A stretch of 64,000 bases of DNA from Dugong dugon (GCA_030035585.1 CM057463.1:134262736-134326735); one strand, 5' to 3'; counted from the stretch's first letter, positions 1 to 12,300 are shown. A program made the numbers and translations. Notes: a model not told the origin generated them from the sequence alone.

Positions 1-176
1 GGTGATCTTGATGTGGCTTGGCATCTGTCTTCCCCCATCTGTGCTTCTTTGCTTCTGTGCCTAATATGCTCTTTTATATCTCAAAAGTGATTGGTTTAAA
101 GCACACTCTACATTGATATGGCTTCATTAACATAAAAAGAAAACCCTATTCTCAATGGGAATAAATGCATAGGTAT

Positions 177-389
177 GTTGTTTTTGTTGCTATGTGCCAC
201 TGAGTCAACAATTCTGACTCACAGTGAACCTATAGGACAGAGTAGAACTGCCCCGTAGGGTTTCCAAGGCTGTAATCTTTACAGAAGCAGATTGCCGCAT
301 CTTTCCACTACTGAGCCACTGGTGGGTTTGAACTGCTGACCCATCAGTTAGCAGCTGCGTTCTTAGCCACTGCACCACCAGGGCTCCTT
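177..389 (-). mobile_element. AfroSINE, long form (inside LTR copy 1)
   Basis: tRNA-derived SINE in reverse orientation. The left end is the complement of its 3' tail (tgactcacagtgaacc, gaactgccccgtaggg). The right end is the complement of the tRNA-like head (caccaccagggctcc), with a B-box-like tract complementing ggttcaaac. The middle block (acagaagcagattgccgcatc), absent from short-form copies, is present. Flanks cataggtat (168-176) and cacaggtat (392-400) look like a TSD with one mismatch. Confidence 0.85.
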
Positions 390-401
390 TCCACAGGTAT
401 A

Positions 402-552
402 TTCACTGCCATCGAGTTGATTCTGATTCATAGTGACCCTACAGAACAGAGCAGAACTGCCCCATAGGGTTTCCAAGGAGCAGCTGGTGGATTTGAACTG
501 CCAATCTTTTGGTTAGCTGCTGAGCTCTTAAACACTGCACCACCAGGGCTCC
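402..552 (-). mobile_element. AfroSINE, short form (inside LTR copy 1)
   Basis: Short-form AfroSINE lacking the central block of its neighbour; the tail joins the head directly at ccaaggagcagctggtgg. Flanks tccacaggtata (390-401) and tccacaagtata (553-564) form a 12-bp TSD with one mismatch. It landed at the downstream TSD of the adjacent copy, so it is the younger of the two. Confidence 0.85.
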
Positions 553-622
553 TCCACAAGTATAGAGGTTACGATTTACAACACATATTTTTGGGGGACC
601 TAATTCAATCCATAACAGGGTG

Positions 623-1741
623 AGATAAGGAGAGGATGAGGAATAAGTAATGAAGAATTACCTGTAGTTAGTTAGTTACTGTAAATTTTATAGATAATTC
701 AGAATAACACAATTAAAATTAAGAATCCATGTCATGAAAGGGCTGGCACTGAGCAATGAAAATTTTTAAAATACTAGTAAATTAAGATAATTTTCATACA
801 TAACTTCTGCAAAACATGGTGTAATACCAAAGGTAATTATTTATAGACAAAAAATAAACAAAAATAAAAGAATGTGTCTGTTTCTGCAATCTCAAATTAT
901 GTTTACAAACTGAATGACATAGTGAAATTTCATATCAATAGTAAATATTTCTTTTGAATTTTTAATTGACAATTTTAAAAGATTGAATAACAGATGAAAA
1001 GCTTACATTTAAACTGAAAAATAAGCACACAAAATAATAACAGCATGGACTTCTTCCATATTATTAAAGAAAATTATAAGAAAAGAATGTGTAACTCATA
1101 TATAGGAACCAAAGGAATTAGCAAAAAAGAACAACAAAAACAAACACGAAGTATAAAACATCAGCAAACAAAAATTAGGTATAATTATTATCACAACTAT
1201 CTTTTGCTTAGAACCCAAAGAAAACAATGTACACATTATATCAAAAAAGCATTTTCCCCTCCCAAGGTAATTTAACATGTCTATTTCTAAAAAAAAGAAT
1301 ATAAAACAGAATATGCAAAATTAAATTGTTGGACAAAGAAAAAATCAAGCAAAAGAAATAAAGTAAGCATCTGATATTAATGACAGACAAAACAGAATTT
1401 TAGAAAATTTTAAAGAATAAACTAAGGAATATTTATTTTCAAACAAGCCAAATTGTGTGAAGATATGGTACCATATACACACTAGCATATAAAGAAATAT
1501 ATACGTTTAAAATTGTTAATCATCTAAATTAAATGGCACTATTTTATCAAGAAGTCATGAAAACACAGTACTAATTTTCATATTCTGTAACCTATATCTG
1601 GAATTAAAAAAGTACAACTCCCAGTCCAAATCTGTCTCGACACTTATATTGCATGAGTATGATGTCAAGATAGTTTTTGATATTTTTAAATTGTTGAAAA
1701 AAAATCAAAAAAAGGATAATATTTTGTGATTCATGAAAATT
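623..1741. other. AT-rich unassigned sequence
   Basis: Very AT-rich DNA with many short A runs. The small frames near 1045-1278 are low-complexity and overlap on both strands, so they are not credible genes. I recognise no repeat family here. Confidence 0.5.
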
Positions 1742-1752
1742 ATATGAAATTC

Positions 1753-2087
1753 TCTGTTAGCCCAGAACTAAAACCATTCCCAAGGCGAGCTCATCAGTCA
1801 AAGATTAGACTATACTATGGGATATAAAATGATACTCGTAAAGAGTGTGCTTCTTAGCTCAAGTAGATGCATGAGACTAAATGGGCAGCTCCTGTCCAGA
1901 GGTGAGATGAGAAGGCAGAGAGGGTCAGGAGCTGAATGGACACAGGAAATCCGGAGTTGAAAGGAAGCGTGTCCTGTCACAGTCCAGGGAGAGCAACTAG
2001 GGTCACAAAACAATGTATGTATAAATTTTTGTATGATAGACTAACTGGAACTGTAAACTTTCACTTAAAACACAACAATAAAAAAAA
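1753..2087 (+). mobile_element. 5'-truncated L1, 3' UTR only
   Basis: This 335-bp piece matches the terminal 3' UTR of L1-C (about 56205-56538), including the shared tracts gtgcttcttagctcaag and gtaaactttcactta. It ends in an A-rich tail. An exact 11-bp TSD, atatgaaattc, lies at 1742-1752 and 2088-2098. It is a classic severely 5'-truncated insertion by target-primed reverse transcription. The small overlapping frames on both strands have no coding meaning. Confidence 0.85.
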
Positions 2088-2099
2088 ATATGAAATTCA

Positions 2100-2630
2100 T
2101 TTTTCAGTGTTCATGAATAAAGTTTTATTATAACACAGCCATGCTCATTTATTTATGTATTTTTTATAGCTGCTTTCATGATACAATGGCAGAGGTGAGT
2201 TGCTGCAATAGAGAACACATACTTTGCAGTACAAAATATATTTACTACCTGGGCCTTTACAAAAAAAGCCTGTGACCCTAATTTATTTCTCTCTACATAA
2301 TATTTTCTAGAAGTATTCCAATGGTACTTGCCTCTTGATAATAATATATTTGGCTAAAATATAACCTTACACATTTTTGAAAGTAAAAATTACTCCATAC
2401 TTTCTGAGAGAAAATGTAAAAAAAATATATATTGTTTTTTATGTGTCAAATAAAATTGTGGCTGAATGCAGGAAGACTGGCTCTAGTGTGCTGCTAAGAA
2501 TGAGGCAATATGATCAGCCTTCGTTTTCAGAAAGAACAAAAATCCTGGCCTCCAGTGTTTCATCCTGGACTAGAAAACTATGATTTAACAACTTACATAT
2601 TTAGAATCTACTCACCATTATGGATATATG
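2100..2630. other. Unassigned AT-rich sequence
   Basis: No gene, RNA or clear repeat recognised. Short frames at 2377-2583 and 2510-2803 overlap in different frames and look like chance. Confidence 0.4.
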
Positions 2631-2639
2631 CTTTCTTTC

Positions 2640-3060
2640 TCATCAATAGAGATTTTTGGTTTTTTTTTCATGTAGGTAAAATTAGTATAAAAAGGAACAT
2701 AAGTATACAATTGGTAAATTTTGAAAAATATACCCCATGTAACCAACACCCAAATCAAGACAGACATTTTGTGCTCCAGTCAGACAATCCTCAACTCTCC
2801 TAGGCAATTACTGTTCTTTTCACAACCTAAGAGCAGTTTTAACCTTTTTTTTTTCTTTCATTTTGTATAAATGGTGTCATATTCTATGCATTCTTTGGTA
2901 TCTGAATCATTTTGTCAATAATGCTTTTGAGATTTATCCATGTTGTACATACATCAATAGTCCATTCCTTTGTTTTTGTACGAATATATCATAGTTGTTC
3001 ATCCATTCTCCTGTTAATGGACACTTGGATCGTTTTTAATCTTTGGTTATTATAGTTAAA
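2640..3060 (-). mobile_element. Old L1 3'-region fragment, antisense
   Basis: The stretch resembles the antisense 3' UTR of old mammalian L1s: a tract ending in a 'gttcatccattctcctgttaatggacacttgg' type motif, here at about 2997-3029. It is strongly diverged. Assignment is by recognition only; no TSD was found. Confidence 0.5.
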
Positions 3061-3089
3061 ATACGGTGCAGTATTTTTGTATAACAAAG

Positions 3090-3525
3090 TAGAGAGTCTA
3101 AAACTAGATTCAGATCTATACAGTCAACTCGTTTCTGATAAACGTGCAAAGGCAATTAAATGAGGAAATGAACAACTTTTCAATAACTGGTACTGCAACA
3201 ATTAGATTATAATAATAAAGGAAAAATGGACCTTTATACCCCATGTCACATTATGTACAATAATTAAATTAAATATGGAAGTTAAAATTATAAAGATTCT
3301 ATAAGAAAACATAGGAGAATATTATTGGGTGGTAATTATTTCCTAGAGGAGACACTAAAAAACACTAACCAAAAAAAGAAAATAATGATAAATCTTGCTT
3401 CAATTAAAATTAAAACTTCTACTAAGCAAAAGACACTGAGAAAGAAAACACAAAACCACAGATACTCTCATATATCTTACAAAGAATTCTAGCACGTATG
3501 TAAAACTTACTTCTATGATGACAAA
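3090..3525 (+). mobile_element. Old L1 ORF2 C-terminal fragment, sense
   Basis: Reads like the last third of a decayed L1 ORF2 on the plus strand, with tracts such as aagaaaacataggagaatatt at 3304-3324 and ttgcttcaattaaaattaaaac near 3395-3416. Stops and shifts occur throughout. Together with 3900-4056 it may be one sense element split by the SINE at 3530. Confidence 0.5.
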
Positions 3526-3529
3526 AAAA

Positions 3530-3665
3530 GTCCCTGGGTGGTGAAATGGTTAACAAACTCAGCTGCTAACTGAAAGGTGGCATGTTGTACCTAGACCCAG
3601 AGGCACCTCTGAAGAAAGGCCTGGCAATCTAGTTCCAAAAAAATCAACCCTGTAAAGATATTAAA
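3530..3665 (+). mobile_element. AfroSINE (tccctgggtggt subtype), 3' truncated
   Basis: The head tccctgggtggtgaaatgg matches the second AfroSINE head type, also seen at 23441 and 42359. It continues with ctgctaactgaaaggtgg and gaagaaaggcctggcaatc. The shared 3' tail (around tcggaatcgactc) is missing, so the copy is 3' truncated or degraded. Confidence 0.75.
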
Positions 3666-3899
3666 CCAGTTTCACCATATGTTTGCGTTTGTATATATTT
3701 GTAATAGAAGTTGCCAGAGTGTTGGTAGAGATTCTCATGTATTTAATTCACTGACAAAGTTTCCATTTTTATTCATTTTTCAGCCCTTTCCTACCTGGTT
3801 TTCAATCATCACTACCTCCATTATAACATTCTTCTTGCTTGTTTTTAACTCAGGGATCAATACAATATAACTCATTCTCCAAACACAAAAATTAACAAT

Positions 3900-4056
3900 A
3901 ATGTGTCAGTATTTGTTCATCTATTGTAAATGCAAGATGTTAATAATAGGAGAAACTGTGTGCATGTGGGGGGAGGGCGGCAGTATAGTGAACTCTCTGT
4001 ATTTTCTGCATATTCTTTCTGTAAATCTAAAACTTCTCTAAAAAAAATAAGGCATA
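3900..4056 (+). mobile_element. Old L1 3' UTR end, sense
   Basis: The sequence gcaagatgttaataatagg through tctgtaaatctaaaacttctct followed by an A run resembles the terminal 3' UTR of old eutherian L1 subfamilies. It probably belongs with the sense ORF2 scrap at 3090-3525. Confidence 0.5.
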
Positions 4057-4085
4057 AGAAAACGTACATGGAGATCTGTCTCACA

Positions 4086-4492
4086 TTAACTGAAGCCCAT
4101 AGGTTACATAAGTTTCAGTCTTTGTGTTGTACAGTTCTATTGGTTTTGACAAATGAAACATATCATGTGTCCACCATGACAGTATTATGCAGAACAGCTT
4201 CACTGTCCTTAAAATGTCCTGAGCTTCATGTATTCATCCCTTCCCCTGTCTCTCTATGCCCTGACAACCACTAATACTTTTACTATCTCTGTAAATCCTC
4301 CATTTCCAGGAATGTCATACAATTGGAATTATATATATATATATATAGTTTTCAGATTGGCTTCCTTCACTTAGGAATATTCATTTAAGTTTTCTCCATG
4401 TTTTTTTCATAGCCTGATAACTCATTTCTTTCTACCGCTGAATAACACTCCATTGTATGGATGTACCACAGTTTGTTTATCCATTCACCTAT
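4086..4492 (-). mobile_element. Old L1 3'-region fragment, antisense
   Basis: Antisense L1 3' UTR-like sequence ending in ctccattgtatggatgtacc at 4448-4467 and a pccattcacc-type tract. It contains an AT dinucleotide run at about 4327-4347. Divergence is high. The 114-codon frame at 3930-4274 overlaps this repeat and is not a gene. Confidence 0.55.
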
Positions 4493-4499
4493 TAAAAAA

Positions 4500-5994
4500 A
4501 GTCTTAGTTATTTATATAAAATATATAAAAGAAGGTTATCAGTGGAAGAGGTGTATTTAATATTAATTATGAGAACTTGGTAAGATACTAAAGAAAATTC
4601 AGAGCAAGAGTGGAGTGGAGTAAGAAAATGGTCTTTGACTTGATCCACTTTGGAGTCTTCTGAGTTAATGCCAAGGCAACAGATACATGAGAATTAAATG
4701 CTATTCTTATGCTGTTTGGCTTGGTGAGATGCTGTCTGTTCTTTCTTCTCCCATAAGCTTAAGGTTGAAAAATGTTATAACCAGTCCAAAGGATTGAAAG
4801 CTACCTTTCAACTTAAAATCAATATAATCAGTTAATTTTTACCAAGGTTGATATAAGATATATTACTAGCATTTTAACGGTGGATGATACTTATGCGTTA
4901 TCTGATTAAGATGATGAATTCAGTTATTTTACAAAGTATGAATAGCTTCAAAATGTTAATTCTGGAAGTTCTCTGAAAGCAATATAATACACTCTTCTCT
5001 TAAAAGATGAAAAGATCATCCGACCTTCCCCAAATAGTAGTAAGCAGTATTAGAATTTAAGTATCCTAAACATATCAGTCCAACAGTGTTATTATATGCA
5101 AAGTAGTGTTTATTTTCCCATGCTCAACTGATTTACAAAAGTATTGGAAAACTGTGTTGGAACACTCTTTACTTCCCTGTGATTAAATGGCTTGTCTTTA
5201 ATAAGACACAAAGATGATTAGTGAGAATATACCGGCTATTTCAATAAAAGCACAACACATGCATACACACACATAATTAATTAACCAGCTCTGTGAGACA
5301 GCTATTAAAAGTATTACACAAAATACCAGAATGAATTTCCTTATATACATTATTATTCCTTTACAAACCTGGTACAACTAGCCATAACCCTGAGTGTATG
5401 AAGAAGATTAAAAAAAAAAAAAGATGCAAAGAATATAGCCATTGCAGGACAGCTAACGGCACATTCCTTATTTAAAAAAAAAGAAGAAAAAAGAAAAAAA
5501 AAAGTGCTTCCAAATTTTCAGAGCATTAAGAAGGTGACTAAGGTTTTAAAATCCTTGTTCTTTACTACATTTCAAGTAGATGTTAATGAAAAAGCAAGGA
5601 CAGACGATAATCAACCATTTCAACCCAGGATAAAAGCATGATAGTGTGAAAATTACAATAGTGCACAAAAAGTGCTTGTTTTTTTCTTGACATACTTTTA
5701 TTAAGCAAGATTAGTTCTTGGGAAAGGACAGGACTAGAAGAAAGTTCAATAGATCAATTTATAAAATGGATACACAGAGGCCAAAAATATGTCCTTAAAA
5801 TAACGCAAATTTTAAGAAGTGGCCTCTCAGAATAAAGGGGATTATTTATGTCTCTGGTTTTTTATTAGTTTGTTTTTTTTAACCTCTGTTAGAAAATACG
5901 TGCATTTGTCCTTAAATAAATCTATAATTTAAATTATCACCAGTTATATTACTATACAAGAATATAATTCATAACATAGGACTAATTCTTTTAA
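4500..5994. other. Unassigned AT-rich sequence
   Basis: No gene or clear repeat seen. Notable only for A-rich runs at about 5408-5425 and 5473-5503. It ends at the TSD of L1-A. Confidence 0.4.
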
Positions 5995-6320
5995 AAATTC
6001 TTTAGAGAGAAGAGGCAAAATGGCACTCTAGGCAGAAGCACCACGCCATCCCTCCACAGCAAAGATCCAGAAAACTAAGCCAAACAGAGAATACAACAAT
6101 CCTGAAACCCTAAAACATCAAATGAAGGGATAAAGAACTCAGCCAAGCACCAAATGGAGTGAGAAAACTAACAGAGAACGGAGAGCGAGGAGAGATTCAT
6201 GCAGAGGTCCCCTACCAGCTAATGCAGCACGGGTCCGCCATCTTGGACTCCTATTGGAGACCAGCAAACAGGAGGTAAGAGAAAGCAGCCTCACGGAGCG
6301 TCCAGCGGGAGACAAAACAA

Positions 6321-6869
6321 CCAGTAATTTGCAATATATGCTTTACCACTACCCACTCTTCTTCACCCCTACTCAGCCTTCTCTGCTTCCCACGGCCACA
6401 ATCTCTTGACCGGAAAACACCAGCTACTTGGATTCCGCACACCCAAACGGGCGGCTCTCTGGGTGTCATTTGTTGGCTGCTGGTGTTGCTTTTTTCCGCT
6501 TCTTTTGACTTACTCCTTGCCTCTTGCCACCTCCCCCTCCTTTCGCTCGAGTACCTGGCTGCGTGAGCCATCTGTGCTTCTTCCTGAGGGGCTGCAGAGC
6601 TCCAGTAGTTTGTGATATACACTTTCCCACTGCCCACACTTCTTCACCCACACTCGGTCCCCTCTGCTTCCCACAGACACAGTCCCTTGTCCAGAAACAC
6701 CAGCCCGCACTAGCTGGCTCTCTGAGTGCCATTTGTTGGCTGCTAGTGTTGCCTTTTTTTTCTGCTTCTTTTGATTTCTTCCTTGCCTCTCATCAATTTC
6801 CCCTCCTTTCGCTCGAGTACCTGGCTCTGTACGCCATCTTTGCTTCTTCCTGAGCGGCTGCGGATCTCC
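6321..6869 (+). repeat. Two tandem ~275-bp units in the L1-A 5' UTR
   Basis: Unit 1 (6321-6601) and unit 2 (6602-6869) are head-to-tail copies. Both run from ccagtarttt through ctctgcttcccac, catttgttggctgct, cctttcgctcgagtacctgg to tgcttcttcctgag. L1-B has one corresponding stretch (about 43174-43455). L1 5' UTRs carry the internal promoter, and mouse L1s use tandem 5' monomers. That these units act likewise is inference. The small frames on both strands in 6251-7070 arise from this non-coding GC-rich sequence. Confidence 0.8.
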
Positions 6870-7894
6870 GATCAAGTGTGGAGCTGATTCCCAGTTTGGG
6901 CTGCACACTTGTGGGATCCCGGGGCTTCTGTTCATTTGTTTCTTTTGAATTGTTTGTTTCTTTTCTTTTCCTTTTCTTGAGCTGGGAGCCCTTTCTGGCC
7001 AGGCAGAGCTGGGTGGCAAGGAGACTCTCCTTCGGCTTCCATAGACATGCAGAGGGATCCCTGAGGACATTTCTTTCTTCGTTGGGTGTTTTTTCTGTTT
7101 GGGGGGGCCTTACCTGTTCTTTTTTTTTTTTTTTTTAATTTGTTTTGTTTTGTTTTCCCTCTTTTTCTCTTTTTGTCTTTCTTTATTGTTCAGTTTCTTG
7201 TCTCTCTATATCTTCCTTCTCCTTCTGTTTCTTGTATACCTGGTGTCGTATACCTCTACGCCTTCTAGGCAGGCTGTACTGCAACACCTGAGAACGACCT
7301 CCCCAGACCACATAGCTGCACTGGTGGGATCCCTGGGAACTTTGTGGTTCTTTAACCTTTCTGATTTTTATTTATTCATTCTTTTCTTACCCTTCCCCTT
7401 TCTGTTTTTCTCCATTTCATAGTCTCTCATCTCTCCACTGCAACAGCAAGCTCTCCTAGCATTATTGTTTGTTTGTATGTTTTTGGCTCCTGTTACTCGA
7501 TCCTCTCTCCCATATCCATCTTAGCTCCACACATAACAATCTCCCTGCTGCATTCTGCCTACCTGCACTGTGCACTTGACATCACAACACCAAGCAGCAC
7601 AGGCAAGGAATACTGGAACCTGCCATGCACTGATTACTAACTGGCTCTGGTGGCTTTAGTAAGTGCCATAAACAACTCATCCCAGTAACTCCTCTTCAGC
7701 TGGACCTGCCCTGCCATACCATATCTGAGTGGCTGACCCTGCCAATTGGAGAAGGAGGTGAAAAGTATTCTGCCCACAGACAAGCAAACAACAAAGAACA
7801 CACAGTCCACCTACTCAGACATAGTCAAATTTAAAAAGAAAAGCAATGAAACAAACAAATATACAGTCAATAAACGAGAAAAATAACTTCTGAA

Positions 7895-8880
7895 TGCCCC
7901 GAAGGCAGCAGACAATATAAAAACATTTACAAAAACAGGACAGGATGGTTCTGGTAGGCATCCAAAATAAAACACCAGATGACTCTCCTGTGGAAGAAAA
8001 TGCACTAGAACTACCTGAGAGGGAATTCAAATCTCTAATACTCAGAATTCTCCAAGAACTGAGGCAAAAAGCTGACAAACAAGAGGAAAAAATAGACAAA
8101 AAATTGGAAAAATTCAGGAAAATAATGCAGGAACAAAATGTCAAAATAAATTCACAAGTAGAAATTATACAAAGACAAGAATAACAAATCCAAAAGATAA
8201 ACAACAAGATTTCAGAAATGGACGGTGTCAAAGAAGGGCTGCGAAGCAGGTTTAAAACGGCAGAAGACAGGAACAGTGGAACTGAAGATAAACACTTGGA
8301 TACAACTCTGTTTGAGGAAAACTCAGAAAAAAGAACAAAGAAACATGAAGAGAACTTGAGAGTTATGTGGGACGCAATCAGAAGCAAAAATTTTCGATTG
8401 ATTGGAATTCCAGAATGGGGAGAAAACAGAAAACACAGAGAGGATCATTGAGGAACTGCTGACAGAAAACTTCCCCAATATCATGAAAGATGAAAATCTG
8501 GCCATCCAAGAAGCTCAACGAACCCCATATGGAAGAGACCCCAAAAGAAAATCACCAAGGCATATCATAATCACACTCGCAAAACCAAATACAAACAAAG
8601 AATCCTGAGAGCAGCTCATGAAAAACAAGAAGTCACATACAGAGGAGAAACAATAAGACTAAGCTCAGATTATTCGGGAAAAACCATGCAGGGAAGAAGG
8701 CAATGGGATGACATATATAAAATCCTGAAAGAAAAAAATTGTCAGCCAAGAATAATATATCCTGCAAAACTCTCATTCAAATATGATGGTGAAATTAGGT
8801 CATTTCCAGATAAACAGAAATTAAGGGAATATGTAAAAGTCAAACCAAACTTACAAGAATTATTAAAGGGAGTTCTTTGA
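7895..8880 (+). pseudogene. L1-A ORF1 (RNA-binding chaperone), broken
   Basis: L1 ORF1p is a trimeric RNA-binding protein that packages L1 RNA. The decayed reading survives in pieces: a lysine/glutamate-rich coiled-coil at 7945-8184; a middle RRM-like part at 8218-8451, shifting frame at 8402-8608 (with EAQRTPYGRDPKRK, a conserved ORF1p stretch); and the C-terminal domain at 8686-8880 with YPAKLSFKYDGEIRSF and the natural stop after LLKGVL. At least three interruptions separate the pieces. The true start is uncertain because the 5' part is shifted. Confidence 0.85.
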
Positions 8881-9344
8881 TCTGAGGACAAACAGCTTCA
8901 GCTCACAAGGGGAATCTAGGATGCAGGATCACACCAGCCAGATACCAATCTAGGAAATGAACTCTCTAGGACTATCCAAAACCAAAAGAAATACAACAGG
9001 GAATCAGAGAAGTTAATCAGTAAATGGCAACAACATCAAAACAATAAAAAGAGAGAATATACGGCATAGGTATAGAACCTTCTAATGGAGAGGAAAGAAA
9101 GGTGATACCAAGTAATGGTAGACAGCTTCAAACTTAGAAATATAAGGGTAAAATTCATGGTAACCACAAAGAAAGTTAACAAACATACTCATTAAAAAAA
9201 AAGAGGAAAAACATAAAGTCTGAGCAAAAACAAAACCTACAAAAACAAAAGAAATTAAAAAAAATCCACAAACAAAAGTAACTCAGCACAAGAAAGTAAG
9301 AAGAACAAAGAAAATTTCAGCACTGCAAAGAAAAGCACTACAAA

Positions 9345-12300
9345 AAGACAGCAACAAACTTACATCTATCAATAATTACACTGAATGTAAATGGACTCAG
9401 TGCACCCATAAAGAAACGGAGAGTGACAGAATGGATAAGAAAACAGGATCCATCAATATGCTCTCTACAAGAGACTCACCACAGAAACAAATATGTGAAT
9501 TTATTAAAAGTCAAAGGTTGGAAAAAATATATTAAGCTAACAACTACCAAAAAAGAGCAGGAGTGGCAATTCTAATCTCAGATAAAATAGACTTTAAAAC
9601 AAAATCTACCATAAAAGACAAAGAACGACACTATATAATGATAAAGGGGATGATCCAGCACGAAGACATAACCATAATAAACATCTACGCACCCAAAGAC
9701 GGAGCTCTAAAATACATAAAACAAACTCTAACAAGACTGAAAAGAGAAATTGACAGTTCCCCAATAATAGTAGGGTACTTCAACACACCACTCTCAGTAA
9801 AGGACAGAACAACTAAGAAGAAACTCAGCAAAGATACAGAAGACCTAAAGGGCACAATCAGCCAACTTGACTTCACAGACATATATAGAACCCTCCATCC
9901 AACCGCTGCAAAGTACAAATTCTTTTCCAATGCACATGGAATGTTATCCAGAATAGACCACATCTTAGGCCACAGAGCAATCCTCAACCGGATCCAAAAT
10001 GTTGAGATAATTCAAAGTATCTTCTCTGACCACAATGCCATCAAGGTGGAAATTAACAGTAGAAAGATCAAGGGAAAAAAATCGACTACATGTAAACTGA
10101 ATAATACCCTGCTTACACATCAGTGGGTAGTAGAAGAAATCAGAGACAGAATCAAAGAATTCCTAAAATCAAATGAGAATGAAAACACATCATACCAAAA
10201 CCTCTACACAGCAAAGGCAGTCCTCAGAGGACAACTTATAGCAATAGATGCACATATCAAAAAAGAAGAAAGGGACAAAATGAAAACATTAACTACAGAA
10301 CTCAAACAAATAGAAAGAGAACAGCAAAAAAAGCCCACAACCACTGGAAGAAAGGAAATAGTAAAGCTCAGAGCAGAAATAAATGAAATAGACAACAGAA
10401 AAACAATAGAAAGTATCAACAAAACCAAAAGTTGGTTCTTTGAAAGAATCAACAAAATCGACAAACCACTAGCCACACTGAGAAAAGAAAACCGGAAGAG
10501 GACACAAATTACCCAAACAAGCGATGAAATGGGGGACATTACAACAGACCCAACTGAAACAAAAAGGATTATAACAGAATATTATGAAAAACTATACTCC
10601 AACAAATTTGAAAACCTAGAGGAAATGGATAAATTTCTAGAAACACACAGCCTACCCAAACTACAACAAAATTATGTTGAAAATCTGAACAGATCCATAA
10701 CAAGAGAAAAGATTGAAAAGGTAATAAAAAAAAACTCCCAACCAAAAAAAGCCCTGGCCCAGATGGCTTCACTGGAAAATTCTACAAAACATTTACAGAA
10801 GAGCTTGTACCAGTTCTACTCAAGCTATTTCAGAGCATAGAAGAGGAAGCAACACTTCCAAATTCATTCTATGAAGCCAGAATAACACTGATACCAAAAC
10901 CAGGAAAAGATGTCACAAAAAAAAAAAATTACAGACCATTATCTCTCATAAATATAGATGTAAATTCTCAACAAAATTCTAGCTAATATACCTCAGCATC
11001 ATATCAAAAAAATAATACACCACAACCAAGTAGGATTCATACCAGGTATGCAAGGATGGTTCAACATTAGAAAATAAATCAACATAATCCACCACATAAA
11101 TAAAAGGAAAGAAAAGGATCACACGATCATCTCAATTGATGCAGAAAAGGCATTTGACAAAGTCCAACACCCATTCCTGATAAAAACTCTCAATCAAATA
11201 GGTATAGAAGGGAAATTTCTCAACATAATAAAGGGCATCTATGCAAAACCAACGGCCAATATCATTCTTAATGGAGAGAGGCTGAAAACATTCCCCTTGA
11301 AAACAGGAACAACACAAGGATGCCCTTTAACACCACTCCTATTTAACATTGTGCTGGAAGTTCTAGCTAGAGCAGTAAGGCAAGAAAAAGAAATAAAGGG
11401 CATCCAAATTGGTAATGAAGAAGTTAAACTCTCCCTGTTTGCAGATTATATGATACTATACACAGAAAACCCTAAGACTCCACAAGAAATCTACTGGAAC
11501 TAATAGAAAGATTCAGCAGAGTATCAGGATACAAGAGAAACATTCAAAAATCAGTTGGATTCCTATATACCAATAAGGAGAACAATGAAAAGGAGATAAG
11601 GAAATCAATACCATTTTCAATAGCCCCTAAAAAGATAAAATACTTAGGAATAAATCTGACCAGGAATGCAAAAGACCTGTACAAAGAAAACTACAAAACA
11701 CTGCTGCAAGAAACCCAAAGGGATCTACATAAATGGAAAAACATACCATGCTCTTGGACAGGCAGACTCAACATTGTGAAAATGACAATTCTACCCAAAG
11801 CAATTTACAAATACAACACAATCCCCATCCAAATACTAACAACATTCTTCAAAGTGATGGAAAAACTAATCATTAACTTTGTATGGAAAGGGAAGAAGCC
11901 CCGAATAAGTAAAGCACTATTGAAGAAGAAGCATAAAGTTGGAGGACTCACACTACCTGACTTCAGAACCTACTATACAGCTACAGTAGTCAAAACAGCC
12001 TGGTACTGGTAAAACGACAGATACATTGACCAACAGAGCAGAATTGAGAACCCAGATGTAAATCCATCCACCTATAGTCACCTGATCTTTGACAAGGGCT
12101 CAAAGTCCATCAAATGGGGAAAAGACAGTCTTCTTAACAAATGGTGCTGGAAAAATTGGATATACATCTGCAAAAAAAAGAAACAGGACCCATACCTCAC
12201 ACCGTATACAAAAACTACTTCCAAATGGATCAAAGACCTGAATATAAAGCCTAAAACTATAAAGTTCATAGAAGAAAAAATAGAACCAGCACTTCAGGCC

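Larger units (their letters stand above)
1..617 (-). mobile_element. Solo LTR of the recurrent MaLR-like family (copy 1, cut by window start)
   Basis: Reverse-strand copy of the LTR family also present at 18788, 28565, 38878, 50973, 53269 and 62979. The shared tract around tctcaaaagtgattgg lies at 83-98, and the LTR 5' terminus, read on the minus strand as tgttatggattg, closes at 617. The 3' part lies outside the window, so the TSD cannot be tested. Two AfroSINEs (177-389 and 402-552) are inserted inside it. No internal retroviral sequence is visible. Confidence 0.75.

Noticed and set aside
6005..6900. GC-richer CpG-containing stretch as a host promoter or CpG island
   Set aside because: It is the internal promoter region of L1-A; no host transcript structure follows it.
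6251..7422. Many overlapping frames of 60-186 codons on both strands
   Set aside because: They lie in the non-coding, GC- and pyrimidine-rich L1-A 5' UTR; the same happens in L1-B at 42965-44109.
10204..10772. Minus-strand frames opposite L1 ORF2, also at 46563-47130 and 45353-45742
   Set aside because: Antisense shadows of A-rich L1 coding sequence; hydrophobic composition is an effect of the complementary strand.
9563..10840. A 425-codon open frame that could be taken for a host gene
   Set aside because: It is the endonuclease-to-RT part of L1-A ORF2, flanked by the rest of the L1 and by TSDs.
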